Positions 34,726 through 42,850 of a DNA stretch of 64,000 nt are shown here, in pieces. The DNA is from Streptomyces sp. NBC_01335. Lineage in GTDB: Bacteria > Actinomycetota > Actinomycetes > Streptomycetales > Streptomycetaceae. The notes beneath the pieces are model-generated. The model did not search any database, was not told where the DNA came from, and saw only the letters and a program-made list of their open reading frames with translations. Both the position numbers and the translations under genes were made by a program. Position 1 is the stretch's first letter. Each line of letters begins with the position of its first letter. Where the stretch lies: contig NZ_CP108370.1 of NCBI RefSeq assembly GCF_035953295.1, positions 4,307,001 to 4,371,000 of the forward strand, given 5' to 3'.

Positions 34726-35636
34726 TGAGCGCAGTGGCGCCCGTGTGCTCGACGTGGGGAGCGGCGGCCTGTGCCGCCCTGGCGGCCCTGCTGTTCCTGC
34801 GCCGCGGCTCCGGCAGCCCGGCGCGGGCGAGGTGCGCGGAAGTGGTGCGTGGCGCCTCGGGCCCTGGGGTCGGCGGTGGCGCGGAGATCGGTGTACCGGC
34901 CGGGGTGGTGCGGAGTGCGGCGGTGCTGCGAGCACGGGCGGGTGAGCTGCTGGGACGGCGCCGCGCATGGCTGTGTGTTCCGGTGGCCGTGGCACTCGCG
35001 GTGCTCGGGGAATCGTGGTTGCCGCTGGTCGCGGGGGCCGTGGCGGTACCGCTGGTAAGGCGGTGGCTGCGCGGGCGGGACGAGCGGGCCGTGTGCGAGC
35101 GGTCGGACGACGCGGTGACGGCGCTCTGCGGTGCGGTCGTCGGCGAGTTGCGGGCCGGACGCGAACCGGGGCAGGCCTTGGTCCGTGCCGTGCGGGAGAC
35201 CCGAGGGCTGGGCGCGGCCGAGTCACCGGTGCTCGCCGCCGCGCGGTTCGGCGGCGACGTCCCCGTCGCACTGCACCGCGCGTCCCTGATGCCGGGGCTG
35301 GGGTCGCTGGCCGGGGTCGCGGCGTGCTGGCGGGTGTCGGTGGACGGCGGTGCGGGACTCGCGGCGGGGCTGGACCGTCTGGAGGGAGCGTTACGGGCCG
35401 AGCGGCGACGCCGGGAGGAGCTGCGGGCGCGGCTCGCCGGAGCCTGGTCGACGGTGGTGGTGCTGGCACTGCTGCCGCTTGCGGGCCTGGGTATGGGCGC
35501 CGCGCTCGGGGCCGAGCCCCTCCGCGTCCTGCTGCACACCCCGGCAGGGCTGGTCTGCCTGGCGACCGGTCTGCTGCTGGAAGCGGTCGGGCTCCTCTGG
35601 GCCGGGCGGATCGTGCGGGCGGGGGACACGGGGTGA
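34725..35636 (+). CDS. tadB: Tad inner-membrane platform protein TadB
   Basis: A 303-residue T2SSF-domain membrane protein. Two N-terminal hydrophobic stretches and two C-terminal ones (STVVVLALLPLAGLGMG, GLVCLATGLLLEAVGLLWAG) flank the cytoplasmic F-domain (VGELRAGREPGQALVRAV). It forms the platform that TadA acts on. Codon 223 (35391-35393) is TTA, so full translation should need the bldA leucyl-tRNA. The start is ATG 34725 or GTG 34722. Its end overlaps tadC by 4 bp. Confidence 0.9.
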   Translation: MSAVAPVCSTWGAAACAALAALLFLRRGSGSPARARCAEVVRGASGPGVGGGAEIGVPAGVVRSAAVLRARAGELLGRRRAWLCVPVAVALAVLGESWLPLVAGAVAVPLVRRWLRGRDERAVCERSDDAVTALCGAVVGELRAGREPGQALVRAVRETRGLGAAESPVLAAARFGGDVPVALHRASLMPGLGSLAGVAACWRVSVDGGAGLAAGLDRLEGALRAERRRREELRARLAGAWSTVVVLALLPLAGLGMGAALGAEPLRVLLHTPAGLVCLATGLLLEAVGLLWAGRIVRAGDTG

Positions 35637-36589
35637 ACGCGATGTCCCAAGAAGTTGTCCACAGTCTGGGGATCTGGCTCTCGGCGGGCACGGCAGCCCT
35701 GTGCTCGGTGCTGTCGGTCAGCGGTACCCGGCGGGAACGGGCCCGGCTGAGGAGAGGCGCGGCGCTCCTCCCAGGGGCGGACCGCGACATGGGTGCGGCG
35801 GGTGCGGCGAGTGGGAAGCGGGTGCGGCGAGTGCCGCCCCGACCGGCCCGGGGAGTCCGACCGGCCCCGGGAGTCCGACCGGGCCCGGGCGTCCGTGAGG
35901 CCCTGGGAGTCCGTGAGGCCGCGGAGGGCCGGGAGGTCGCGGGAGGTGGTGGCATCGCGGGGGTCCGTGACGTGGTGACGCGGTGGGGAGAGCCGGCCGG
36001 CGCGGGTCTGACGGCGTGGATTCTCGTGGGAGGCGCCACCGGGGCCGTGGTCGGCCTGGGGGTGGCCGCTGCGGTGTGGCACGTCCGGCGAACCGGACGG
36101 GCCCGGCGTTCGGGAGGGTCCGGGAAGCCGACGGAGGACGAGCTCTCGGCCTCCCGGCAACTCCCGCTGGCGGCGGATCTCCTGGCCGCCTGCATCTCCG
36201 CCGGCGCCGGTCCCCGGCAGGCCGCGGAGGCCGTGGGGGAGTCGCTGGGGGGTCCGCTCGGTGAGCGGCTGGTCCGTGCGGCCGTCGAGATCCGCCTCGG
36301 CGGTGATCCCTCCCTGGCCTGGGGCCGCCTCGGGGACGTCCCGGGGGCGGGTCCGCTGGCCCGGTGCCTGGACCGGGCCGGTGAGACCGGGGCCCCGGCA
36401 GCCGAGCCGGTCGCCCGGCTGGCCGACGCCATACGCTGCGCGCGCGCCGACGCCGCCGTGGCGAAGTCCCAGCGGGCGGGCGTGCTCATCACCGCGCCGG
36501 TGGGGCTCTGCTTCCTTCCGGCCTTCCTGGCAGTCGGGGTCGCGCCGGTGATCGTCGGACTCGCGGGAGGACTCCTGCACACCGGCTGA
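35633..36589 (+). CDS. tadC: Tad platform protein TadC
   Basis: A 318-residue partner of TadB with a T2SSF-like domain (ADLLAACISAGAGPRQAAEAVGESL, about residues 180-290) and a final membrane helix (PVIVGLAGGLL). Between the first helix and the core lies a disordered segment (about 55-115) built from degenerate GVRPGPGVRE-type repeats, matched by short tandem DNA repeats around 35845-35935. The start is GTG 35633 (coupled to tadB) or ATG 35642. A consensus DnaA box, TTGTCCACA, lies inside the gene at 35655-35663. Confidence 0.87.
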   Translation: MNAMSQEVVHSLGIWLSAGTAALCSVLSVSGTRRERARLRRGAALLPGADRDMGAAGAASGKRVRRVPPRPARGVRPAPGVRPGPGVREALGVREAAEGREVAGGGGIAGVRDVVTRWGEPAGAGLTAWILVGGATGAVVGLGVAAAVWHVRRTGRARRSGGSGKPTEDELSASRQLPLAADLLAACISAGAGPRQAAEAVGESLGGPLGERLVRAAVEIRLGGDPSLAWGRLGDVPGAGPLARCLDRAGETGAPAAEPVARLADAIRCARADAAVAKSQRAGVLITAPVGLCFLPAFLAVGVAPVIVGLAGGLLHTG

Positions 36590-36675
36590 ACCATCTCCAC
36601 ATTCCAGGACCAACGGCGCGCCGCAGGTGCGCCGGTTACCGACCATGCCCGTCGACGGGCGGAACGAGGACTGAC

Positions 36676-36993
36676 ATGAGCGCCGACACGGGTATCGAAA
36701 CGAGTGGGAACGTCGCGGACGGTACGCGCGGCGGAAAGGGCCGACGCGGTCGGCATACCTTCCGCGAGGTGGGGCCGGTGCGATGCCGGCTCCGGACCGT
36801 GTCGCGGGACCAGCGGGTCCGGTGGTCCCGGAGGTTCGGCGGGGCCGACCGGGGGATGACCACGTCCGAGTACGCGATGGGGACGATCGCGGCCTGCGCG
36901 TTCGCCGCCGTTCTCTACAAGGTGGTCAACAGTGGTGCGGTCCAGAACGCGTTGCAGTCGTTGATCGAGGGCGCGCTCGATGGCTCGTTCTGA
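36676..36993 (+). CDS. DUF4244 Flp-type pilin
   Basis: A 105-residue pilin precursor. A long Arg-rich leader (1-60) ends in Gly, followed by MTTSEYAMGTIAACAFAAVL, with Glu at +5 of the predicted mature protein and a single hydrophobic helix, as in Flp pilins. The mature pilin would be only about 45 residues. GAGGAC is well spaced before ATG 36676. The gene ends inside the next one (14-bp overlap). Processing would need a prepilin peptidase, which is not present in this window. Confidence 0.85.
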   Translation: MSADTGIETSGNVADGTRGGKGRRGRHTFREVGPVRCRLRTVSRDQRVRWSRRFGGADRGMTTSEYAMGTIAACAFAAVLYKVVNSGAVQNALQSLIEGALDGSF

Positions 36994-37531
36994 GCGGGGC
37001 GACGAATCGGAACGCTACGGGGGACGGCGGTGGACCCGGGCCCGGCACTCTGGCGGGGACACGGGCTCGGTCACCGCCGAGGCGGCGATGGTGCTGCCGG
37101 TGCTGGTGGCCCTCGCCCTGGTGCTGGTCTGGGCGCTGGTGGCGGCCGCCGACCAGATCCGGTGCGTGGACGCGGCGCGGGCCGGCGCGCGAGCCGCGGC
37201 ACGTTCCGAACCGGAGGCGGCGGTACGGGCCGCGGCCCGCACGGCGGCCCCCGCCCGGGCCCTGGTCGTCGTACGGAGGGAGGGCGCGCTCTGGCGCGTA
37301 CGCGTGGAGGCGCCCACACCCGGGCCGCACGCCCTGGCCCTCACCCTGAGCGCTGAAGCGGCAGCCCTGGCCGAGGACACGGTAGGCGCCGGTCCCGGTG
37401 CCGGCGAAGGTACCGGCGCAGATCCCGGCCCCGGTGGAGATCCCGGCACCGGTGCAGAGCCCGGGACCGGGACCAGTGCAGAGCCCGGGGACGCCGCGGG
37501 CGCCCCGGACATGGCCGGAGGCGGGCGATGA
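36980..37531 (+). CDS. TadE-family pseudopilin with Pro/Gly tail
   Basis: A 183-residue protein. SVTAEAAMVLPVLVALALVL is a class III prepilin-like segment preceded by Gly (TGSVTAE, Glu at +5). A periplasmic domain with TadE-type VDAARAGARAAARSE follows. Residues about 133-180 are a disordered repeat of Gly, Pro, Asp and Glu (GPGAGEGTGADPGPGGDPG). It overlaps the pilin gene by 14 bp and the next by 4 bp. Confidence 0.82.
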   Translation: MARSERGDESERYGGRRWTRARHSGGDTGSVTAEAAMVLPVLVALALVLVWALVAAADQIRCVDAARAGARAAARSEPEAAVRAAARTAAPARALVVVRREGALWRVRVEAPTPGPHALALTLSAEAAALAEDTVGAGPGAGEGTGADPGPGGDPGTGAEPGTGTSAEPGDAAGAPDMAGGGR

Positions 37532-37947
37532 ACCGGTTCGGCGGCCGCCGCCGCGATCAGGGGATGGCGACCGTGTGGGTGGCCCTGACGGTGGCCACCC
37601 TCTGCTCGGTGTGCGCGGTGATCCTCGCGTTCGGGCAGGCGGTCGCCGCCCGGCACCGTGCCGGTGGGGCGGCGGACCTGGCCGCCCTCGCCGCTGCCGA
37701 CCGCGCGCTCCAGGGGCCCGGGGCCGCCTGCGCGGCGGCCCGGCGGGTGGCGGGCGCGCAAGGCGCCCTGCTGGTGCGGTGCTCGGTGCGGGGAGAGATC
37801 GCAGACGTGACGGCACGGGTGGTGTTCGGGCCGTACGCGCCGCAGGTCAGGTCCCGCGCGGGCCCTCCGGTACTTCCCGGCCCGACGGGCCCGGGGCTGA
37901 CGGATCCGGCTCTCCCGGCGCCGGCGGGTCCGTGGGGGCCGCCCTGA
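37528..37947 (+). CDS. TadE-like pseudopilin (Rv3654c type)
   Basis: A 139-residue protein. DQGMATVWVALTVATLCSVCAVIL is the Rv3654c-type N-terminal segment, with Gly before MATVW and no Glu at +5. The short domain AARHRAGGAADLAALAAADRAL follows. The last 40 residues are Pro/Gly-rich. It is the final gene of the pilus operon and its last 101 bp overlap the 3' end of the convergent helicase gene. Confidence 0.83.
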   Translation: MNRFGGRRRDQGMATVWVALTVATLCSVCAVILAFGQAVAARHRAGGAADLAALAAADRALQGPGAACAAARRVAGAQGALLVRCSVRGEIADVTARVVFGPYAPQVRSRAGPPVLPGPTGPGLTDPALPAPAGPWGPP

Positions 37948-40378
37948 GGAGTTCGGCCAGGAGCCGTACCGCACCTCGCTTGTGGAGGGGCTCGTTGCCG
38001 TTGCCGCACTTGGGGGACTGGATGCAGGAAGGGCAGCCCGCCTCGCACTCGCAGGACGCGATCGCCTCGCGCGTCGCGGTGAGCCAGGCACGGGCGGTGT
38101 GGAAGGCGCGTTCGGCGAACCCGGCGCCGCCTGGGTGGCCGTCGTACACGAAGACGGTGGGCAGCAGGGTGTCGGGGTGCAGCGGTACGGAGACCCCGCC
38201 GATGTCCCAGCGGTCGCACGTGGCGAACAGGGGGAGCATCCCGATCGAAGCGTGTTCGGCGGCGTGCAGCGCACCGCCGAGGATCTCCGGGTTGATCCGG
38301 GCGGCGTCGAGCTGGTCCTCGGTGACGGTCCACCAGACGGCCCGGGTGCGCAGGGTGCGGGGGGGCAGTTCGAGCTTGGTCTCGCCCAGTACCTCTCCGG
38401 TGATGAGCTTTCGGCGCAGGAAGGAGACGACCTGGTTGGTCACTTCGACGGAGCCGTAGCAGAGCCGCCCGTCGCCCCAGGGGATCGTGGTGTCGGTCTC
38501 CAGGACCGTGATGGCGGTGGTGTCGCGGGCGTTGGTCGAGTACGGCGGACTCGCCTCCTCCACGAGAGCGACGGAGTCCTCCAGGTCCAGCTTCCGGACC
38601 AGGTAGGTACGCCCCTGGTGGAGGTGGACGGCGCCCTCGTGCACCGCGGTGTGTGAGGCGGCCTCGTCGACGGTGCCCAGCAGCCTGCCGGTGCCCTCCT
38701 CGACGATCTGCACCGGACGGCCTCCCCCGCCCCGGATGTCGGTGAGGTCGGCGGCCCGTTCGCGGCGGGTCCAGTGCCAGCCGGCCGCCCGCCTGCGCAG
38801 CAGTTTCGCGGCCTCCAGCTGCGGCAGCAGCTCCGGCACGGTGGGCCCGAAGAGAGCGATGTCCGCAGCGGTGAGAGGCAGTTCGGCGGCGGCGGCGCAC
38901 AGATGGGGGGCGAGTACGTAGGGGTTGTCCGGGTCCAGGACGGTCGACTCCACGGGCTGCTGGAACAGGGCCTCGGGGTGGTGCACGAGGAAGGTGTCCA
39001 GCGGATCGTCCCGTGCCACCAGCACGGCCAGGGCGCCCTGCCCCGAACGGCCGGCGCGGCCCGCCTGCTGCCAGAGGGAGGCCCGGGTGCCCGGGTAACC
39101 AGCGATGACGACGGCGTCCAGACCGGAGACGTCGATCCCCAGTTCGAGGGCGGTGGTGGCGGCGAGACCCAGGAGTTCACCGGAGTGCAGGGCGCGCTCC
39201 AGGGCGCGGCGCTCCTCCGGCAGATAGCCGCCCCGGTAGGCGGCGACGCGTCGCGGCAGCGAGCGGTCGACCTCGGCCAGCCGCTCCTTGGCGATCACGG
39301 AGATCAATTCCGCGCCGCGCCGGGAGCGCACGAAGGCGACCGAGCGGACGCCCTGGAGCGTCAGATCGGTGAGCAGGTCGGCGGTCTCGGCGGTCGCGGT
39401 ACGCCGCACGGGCGCGCCCTTCTCGCCCTGCGTATCGGTGAGCGGCGGCTCCCAGAGCGCGAAGACCAGTTCACCCCGGGGCGAGGCGTCGTCGGCGATC
39501 TCCTTGACCGGCAGCCCGGTGAGGCGGCCGGCCGCGACCGACGGCTCGGCCGCGGTCGCGGAGGCGAGCAGGAAGACCGGATCGGAGCCGTACCGGGCGC
39601 ACAGCCGCCGCAGGCGGCGCAGGACTTGGGCGACGTGCGAGCCGAAGACGCCCCGGTACGTGTGGCATTCGTCGATGACGACGAAGCGCAGAGCGCGCAG
39701 GAAGGAGGCCCAGCGGGGATGGGACGGCAGAATTCCCCGGTGCAGCATGTCGGGGTTGGTGAGGACGTAGTTGGCGTACTGGCGTACCCACTCGCGTTCC
39801 TCCACGGGCGTGTCGCCGTCGTAGACGGCGGGCCTGACCGCGTTGCCGAGCGGCGAGGCGAGAGCCTTCACCGACCGGCGCTGGTCGGCCGCGAGCGCCT
39901 TGGTGGGGGAGAGATAGAGCGCGGTGGTCGCACGTCCGTTCGGGGCCTCGGAGCCGTCGAGCAGCGTACTGAGCACCGGGGCCAGATAGGCAAGCGACTT
40001 TCCGGACGCCGTGCCGGTGGCGATCACCACGGATTCGCCGTCGAGCGCGCATTCGGCCGCGGCCGCCTGATGGACCCACGGATGGTCGATCCCGGCACGC
40101 CCGATCGCCGCGATGACTTCCGGGCGGATGCGATCCGGCCAGATGGCATGGGTTCCCGGTCGCGGGGGCAAGTGCTCCGTATGAGTGATGCGCGCGGCCC
40201 GGCCCGCCCCTGCGGCGAGTCGGTCGAGGATCATGTCGGGGGAGGGGCGGGAGTCTCCGCTCTCGGCGGGTCCGCTGGGGCGGTGATTCTTGGCCATCGG
40301 CACCGAGTGTGTCACTGGCGTGACGGACAATGGTCCCAAGGCGTCGTGCATGGCTGCTGGTAAGTGATTGAATGCCAT
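37847..40378 (-). CDS. DEAD/DEAH helicase with DUF1998 zinc domain
   Basis: An 843-residue superfamily-2 helicase of the MrfA/Hrq1-like group. Motifs: ATGTASGKSLAYLAP (I), DECHTYRG (II, DECH), ASATAAEP (III), GYPGTRASLWQQAGRAGRSGQG (V-VI). The C-terminal DUF1998 ends with a four-cysteine cluster, CECEAGCPSCIQSPKCGNGN. Bacillus MrfA repairs mitomycin crosslinks, so interstrand-crosslink repair is likely. I prefer ATG 40378 (MAFNHLPAAM), recalled as conserved; its sixth codon is TTA. ATG 40297 would avoid the TTA. It is divergent from bldG with 78 bp between. Confidence 0.9.
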   Translation of the reverse strand: MAFNHLPAAMHDALGPLSVTPVTHSVPMAKNHRPSGPAESGDSRPSPDMILDRLAAGAGRAARITHTEHLPPRPGTHAIWPDRIRPEVIAAIGRAGIDHPWVHQAAAAECALDGESVVIATGTASGKSLAYLAPVLSTLLDGSEAPNGRATTALYLSPTKALAADQRRSVKALASPLGNAVRPAVYDGDTPVEEREWVRQYANYVLTNPDMLHRGILPSHPRWASFLRALRFVVIDECHTYRGVFGSHVAQVLRRLRRLCARYGSDPVFLLASATAAEPSVAAGRLTGLPVKEIADDASPRGELVFALWEPPLTDTQGEKGAPVRRTATAETADLLTDLTLQGVRSVAFVRSRRGAELISVIAKERLAEVDRSLPRRVAAYRGGYLPEERRALERALHSGELLGLAATTALELGIDVSGLDAVVIAGYPGTRASLWQQAGRAGRSGQGALAVLVARDDPLDTFLVHHPEALFQQPVESTVLDPDNPYVLAPHLCAAAAELPLTAADIALFGPTVPELLPQLEAAKLLRRRAAGWHWTRRERAADLTDIRGGGGRPVQIVEEGTGRLLGTVDEAASHTAVHEGAVHLHQGRTYLVRKLDLEDSVALVEEASPPYSTNARDTTAITVLETDTTIPWGDGRLCYGSVEVTNQVVSFLRRKLITGEVLGETKLELPPRTLRTRAVWWTVTEDQLDAARINPEILGGALHAAEHASIGMLPLFATCDRWDIGGVSVPLHPDTLLPTVFVYDGHPGGAGFAERAFHTARAWLTATREAIASCECEAGCPSCIQSPKCGNGNEPLHKRGAVRLLAELLRAAPTDPPAPGEPDPSAPGPSGREVPEGPRGT

Positions 40379-40456
40379 CGCGGCTGGCGATCCGTCCCCT
40401 GGCTCCGTCGGGGAGACCGAGGGGCGACCGCTCGATAGCAAGGTGCTGGAGGATCC

Positions 40457-40810
40457 GTGGACCTGTCCCTGTCGACTCGCAATGTGTCCGGCCCTGGTGG
40501 CGACCGTACGGTCGTCGAGGTCGGTGGCGAGATTGATGTGTATACCGCGCCCAAGCTGCGCGAGCAGTTGGTCGAGTTGGTGAATGACGGCAGTTACCAC
40601 CTGGTTGTCGACATGGAGGGTGTCGACTTCCTCGACTCCACCGGCCTCGGCGTGCTGGTGGGCGGCCTGAAGCGTGTCCGGGCCCATGAGGGCTCGCTGC
40701 GCCTGGTCTGCAACCAGGAGCGCATTCTCAAGATCTTCCGGATCACGGGCCTGACCAAGGTGTTTCCGATTCACACCACGGTCGACGAGGCCGTCGCCGC
40801 CACCGACTGA
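40457..40810 (+). CDS. bldG: Anti-sigma factor antagonist BldG
   Basis: A 117-residue STAS-domain protein. [14 protein letters not shown] contains the phosphorylatable serine (Ser61 here). The whole sequence is the SpoIIAA/RsbV type. BldG is required for aerial growth and antibiotic production in S. coelicolor and acts by partner switching with anti-sigma kinases. GTG 40457 has GGAGGATCC just upstream. The downstream gene encodes the recalled partner ApgA. Regulation of both is post-translational by phosphorylation. Confidence 0.95.
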   Translation: MDLSLSTRNVSGPGGDRTVVEVGGEIDVYTAPKLREQLVELVNDGSYHLVVDMEGVDFLDSTGLGVLVGGLKRVRAHEGSLRLVCNQERILKIFRITGLTKVFPIHTTVDEAVAATD

Positions 40811-41003
40811 CGTCGGAGCGGCCCGCCGGCCCCGGTCGGCGGACCGTGGACGGCCCGGACGGCAGCAGCCGCGCCGGGCCGCGCTGAGCAGGCGGTCGAC
40901 CCTGGGTCGGCCGTCCGCTCCGTGGGCTCCCGGAGGAGACACAGGGGTACGGGCGCCACGCCCGGGCCTCTGAGACGCACGCCCTACGTTCGAGGGGGAT
41001 CTC

Positions 41004-41480
41004 ATGGCCACCGTTGAACTCCGCTTCAGCGCACAGCCTGAACATGTCCGGACGGCCCGCCTGGTGGCAGCCGCTGTGGCACGCCGGGCCGGCGTCGACG
41101 AAGCGGTGCTCGACGAGGTCAGGCTCGCGGTGGGCGAGGCGTGCAGCCGGGCTGTGGGGCTGCACCACGCTCATGGCATCGACACCCCGGTGGCCGTGGT
41201 GCTGACGGACGAGGAGAAGTCGTTCTCCATCGAGGTCGGCGACGATGTGCCGGGTCTCGGCAGTGATGCCGGAAGCGCCGTTCCCGGCGCTCGCAGGGCC
41301 TCACCCGTCGTGCCGGTGGGACTCGACGACCCCGAGCCGGAACCGGACGGTGAGGGCGAGGACGAGATGGGCCTCGCCGTCATCAAGGGCCTGGTGGACG
41401 ACGTGGAGGTCCGGTCGGGGGCGAACGGCGGGGTGATCCGTATGACCTGGCCGACCGCGCACGCGGTGGTCTTTCCCTGA
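41004..41480 (+). CDS. apgA: Anti-sigma kinase-like protein, BldG partner
   Basis: A 158-residue HATPase_c protein of the RsbW/SpoIIAB group. The N box is LDEVRLAVGEACSRAVGLHH, the G1-like box is GDDVPGLG, and EMGLAVIKGLVDDVEV is the G2 region. An acidic insertion rich in Pro, Glu and Asp (about 110-128, DDPEPEPDGEGEDE) interrupts the fold and is longer than in typical RsbW. It should bind ATP and phosphorylate or bind BldG. It lies 193 bp after bldG, possibly in the same transcript. Confidence 0.87.
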   Translation: MATVELRFSAQPEHVRTARLVAAAVARRAGVDEAVLDEVRLAVGEACSRAVGLHHAHGIDTPVAVVLTDEEKSFSIEVGDDVPGLGSDAGSAVPGARRASPVVPVGLDDPEPEPDGEGEDEMGLAVIKGLVDDVEVRSGANGGVIRMTWPTAHAVVFP

Positions 41481-42160
41481 GCGGTTCCCGGTCGTCGGGG
41501 TCCCTTCCATGTCGGGTTCCAGGGCTCCGAGGCTCCTTCGGAGGTCCGGGGTTCCGCGGTTCCTTCGGGGGTGCTGAGCCGTGAGCCGTTGGGGCGGTGC
41601 GCGCGTACCCCTGTGCGCTCCCTGAATCCGTCCAGTCCCGTCGGGCCGGGTGGTCGGCCGAGGCGTCGTTCCGCCCTGCCCGCTGCCCGCTGCCCGCTGC
41701 CCGCTCTGCTTCCCCCGCTTTCCCCGCCCTCGTCGGCCGGGTGCTGGAGGCGCCGCCGCCGCGATGCGCGCAACCCCGGCCGGCCCTCGTGTAGCCCCGA
41801 CGAACCCTCAGCGACTCCCTGGTGGAAGCCGAAGTCCGTGGCGATCCCCTCGGTTGACCCTGTGGCCAAAAAGTGACGCATATTCACATCAGGTGTGACA
41901 AATGGGTGCTGATGCCGCGTCTGTCGCGAGGCGGACTGGAAGGCGGTGGGAGTGAAGGCTTCATCCTTTCGGGTGAAAGCGGGAGGGTGGCCCGAGGGGT
42001 GGGTCCGCTGGTCGGCGTGGGCGCGCGAGGTGAGTTGAATCTCCCCTGCCGTTCTTGGTGCAAATGGCTACAAAGGCCGCATACCGGTAGGCCAGCGCCC
42101 GGTTGTCGCCCACTTGGCGTGTAAGTTCCGGGGCCGAGAGCCTTGGAAGGGACCGATCCG
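41481..42160 (+). other. 680-bp intergenic region upstream of a lipoprotein gene
   Basis: No convincing gene. Contents: a low-complexity stretch 41490-41580; four exact tandem copies of CTGCCCG (41676-41703); a promoter-like TTGACC (41854-41859) with CATATT (41879-41884), 19-bp spacer; and a perfect TCACA-N5-TGTGA palindrome (41884-41898) overlapping the likely start site. The rest, to 42160, shows nothing definite. Confidence 0.5.
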
Positions 42161-42754
42161 GTGAACAAGAAGCTTGCGGCCGCACTGTCCGGCGGTGCGG
42201 TACTCGTACTGACGCTGACGGGTTGCAGCGACGACAGCAACGACGAGGTCAACGACTGGGCCAAGAAGGTGTGCGGCGAGATCCAGCCGCAATTGCAGAA
42301 GATCGCGGACGCCAACGCCGCCATCCAGGAACAGACCGCGGACAACAGCCAGCCGGCCGACGTGCAGCGGACCGACTCGGCCGCCTTCCAGCAGATCTCG
42401 GAGGCGTACAAGGCGCTCGGCTCGGCCGTGGACTCGGCCGGCGCCCCGCCCGTCGACGACGGTGAGGCCACGCAGCAGGAGGCGGTGAAGGGGCTCAACT
42501 CCTCCTCCGAGGCGTACGCGAACCTCAAGACCAAGGTGGACGCGCTCGACACCGAGGACCAGGCGAAGTTCGCCGACGGACTCAAGGACATCGCGGACGA
42601 GCTGAAGAACATCAGCAGCACCGGCGCCAACGCGCTGAACAAGCTGCAGTCCGGCGAGGTCGGCAGCGCGATGGCCAAGCAGGACAGTTGCAAGAGCCCT
42701 TCCGCTTCGGCCTCACCCGGTTCGGGCGCCCCGGCCTCGGCCAAGGCCTCGTAG
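42161..42754 (+). CDS. Small secreted lipoprotein
   Basis: A 197-residue lipoprotein. The signal peptide is short and ends with LTGC (Cys22). The mature part is acidic and almost entirely helical (VNDWAKKVCGEIQPQLQKIADANAAIQ), likely a coiled coil, with two cysteines (in KKVCGE and DSCKSP) that could form a disulfide. A Ser/Ala/Pro tail ends the protein. I do not recognise a function. GTG 42161 has GGAAGG upstream. The codon bias is Streptomyces-like. Confidence 0.8.
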   Translation: MNKKLAAALSGGAVLVLTLTGCSDDSNDEVNDWAKKVCGEIQPQLQKIADANAAIQEQTADNSQPADVQRTDSAAFQQISEAYKALGSAVDSAGAPPVDDGEATQQEAVKGLNSSSEAYANLKTKVDALDTEDQAKFADGLKDIADELKNISSTGANALNKLQSGEVGSAMAKQDSCKSPSASASPGSGAPASAKAS

Positions 42755-42777
42755 CCCGTAGAGCCCGCGCGGCGGAC

Positions 42778-42819
42778 GCAGCGGCCCGGTCACCCCTCGT
42801 CGGGGGGCCGGGCCGCTGC
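42778..42819 (+). terminator. Terminator after the lipoprotein gene
   Basis: GCAGCGGCCCGG (42778-42789) pairs with CCGGGCCGCTGC (42808-42819), a 12-bp perfect stem with an 18-base loop that itself can pair partly (CCCC/GGGG). Confidence 0.75.
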
Positions 42820-42850
42820 CGTTGTCGGTGGGAGCGGCGACAATGGGGGC

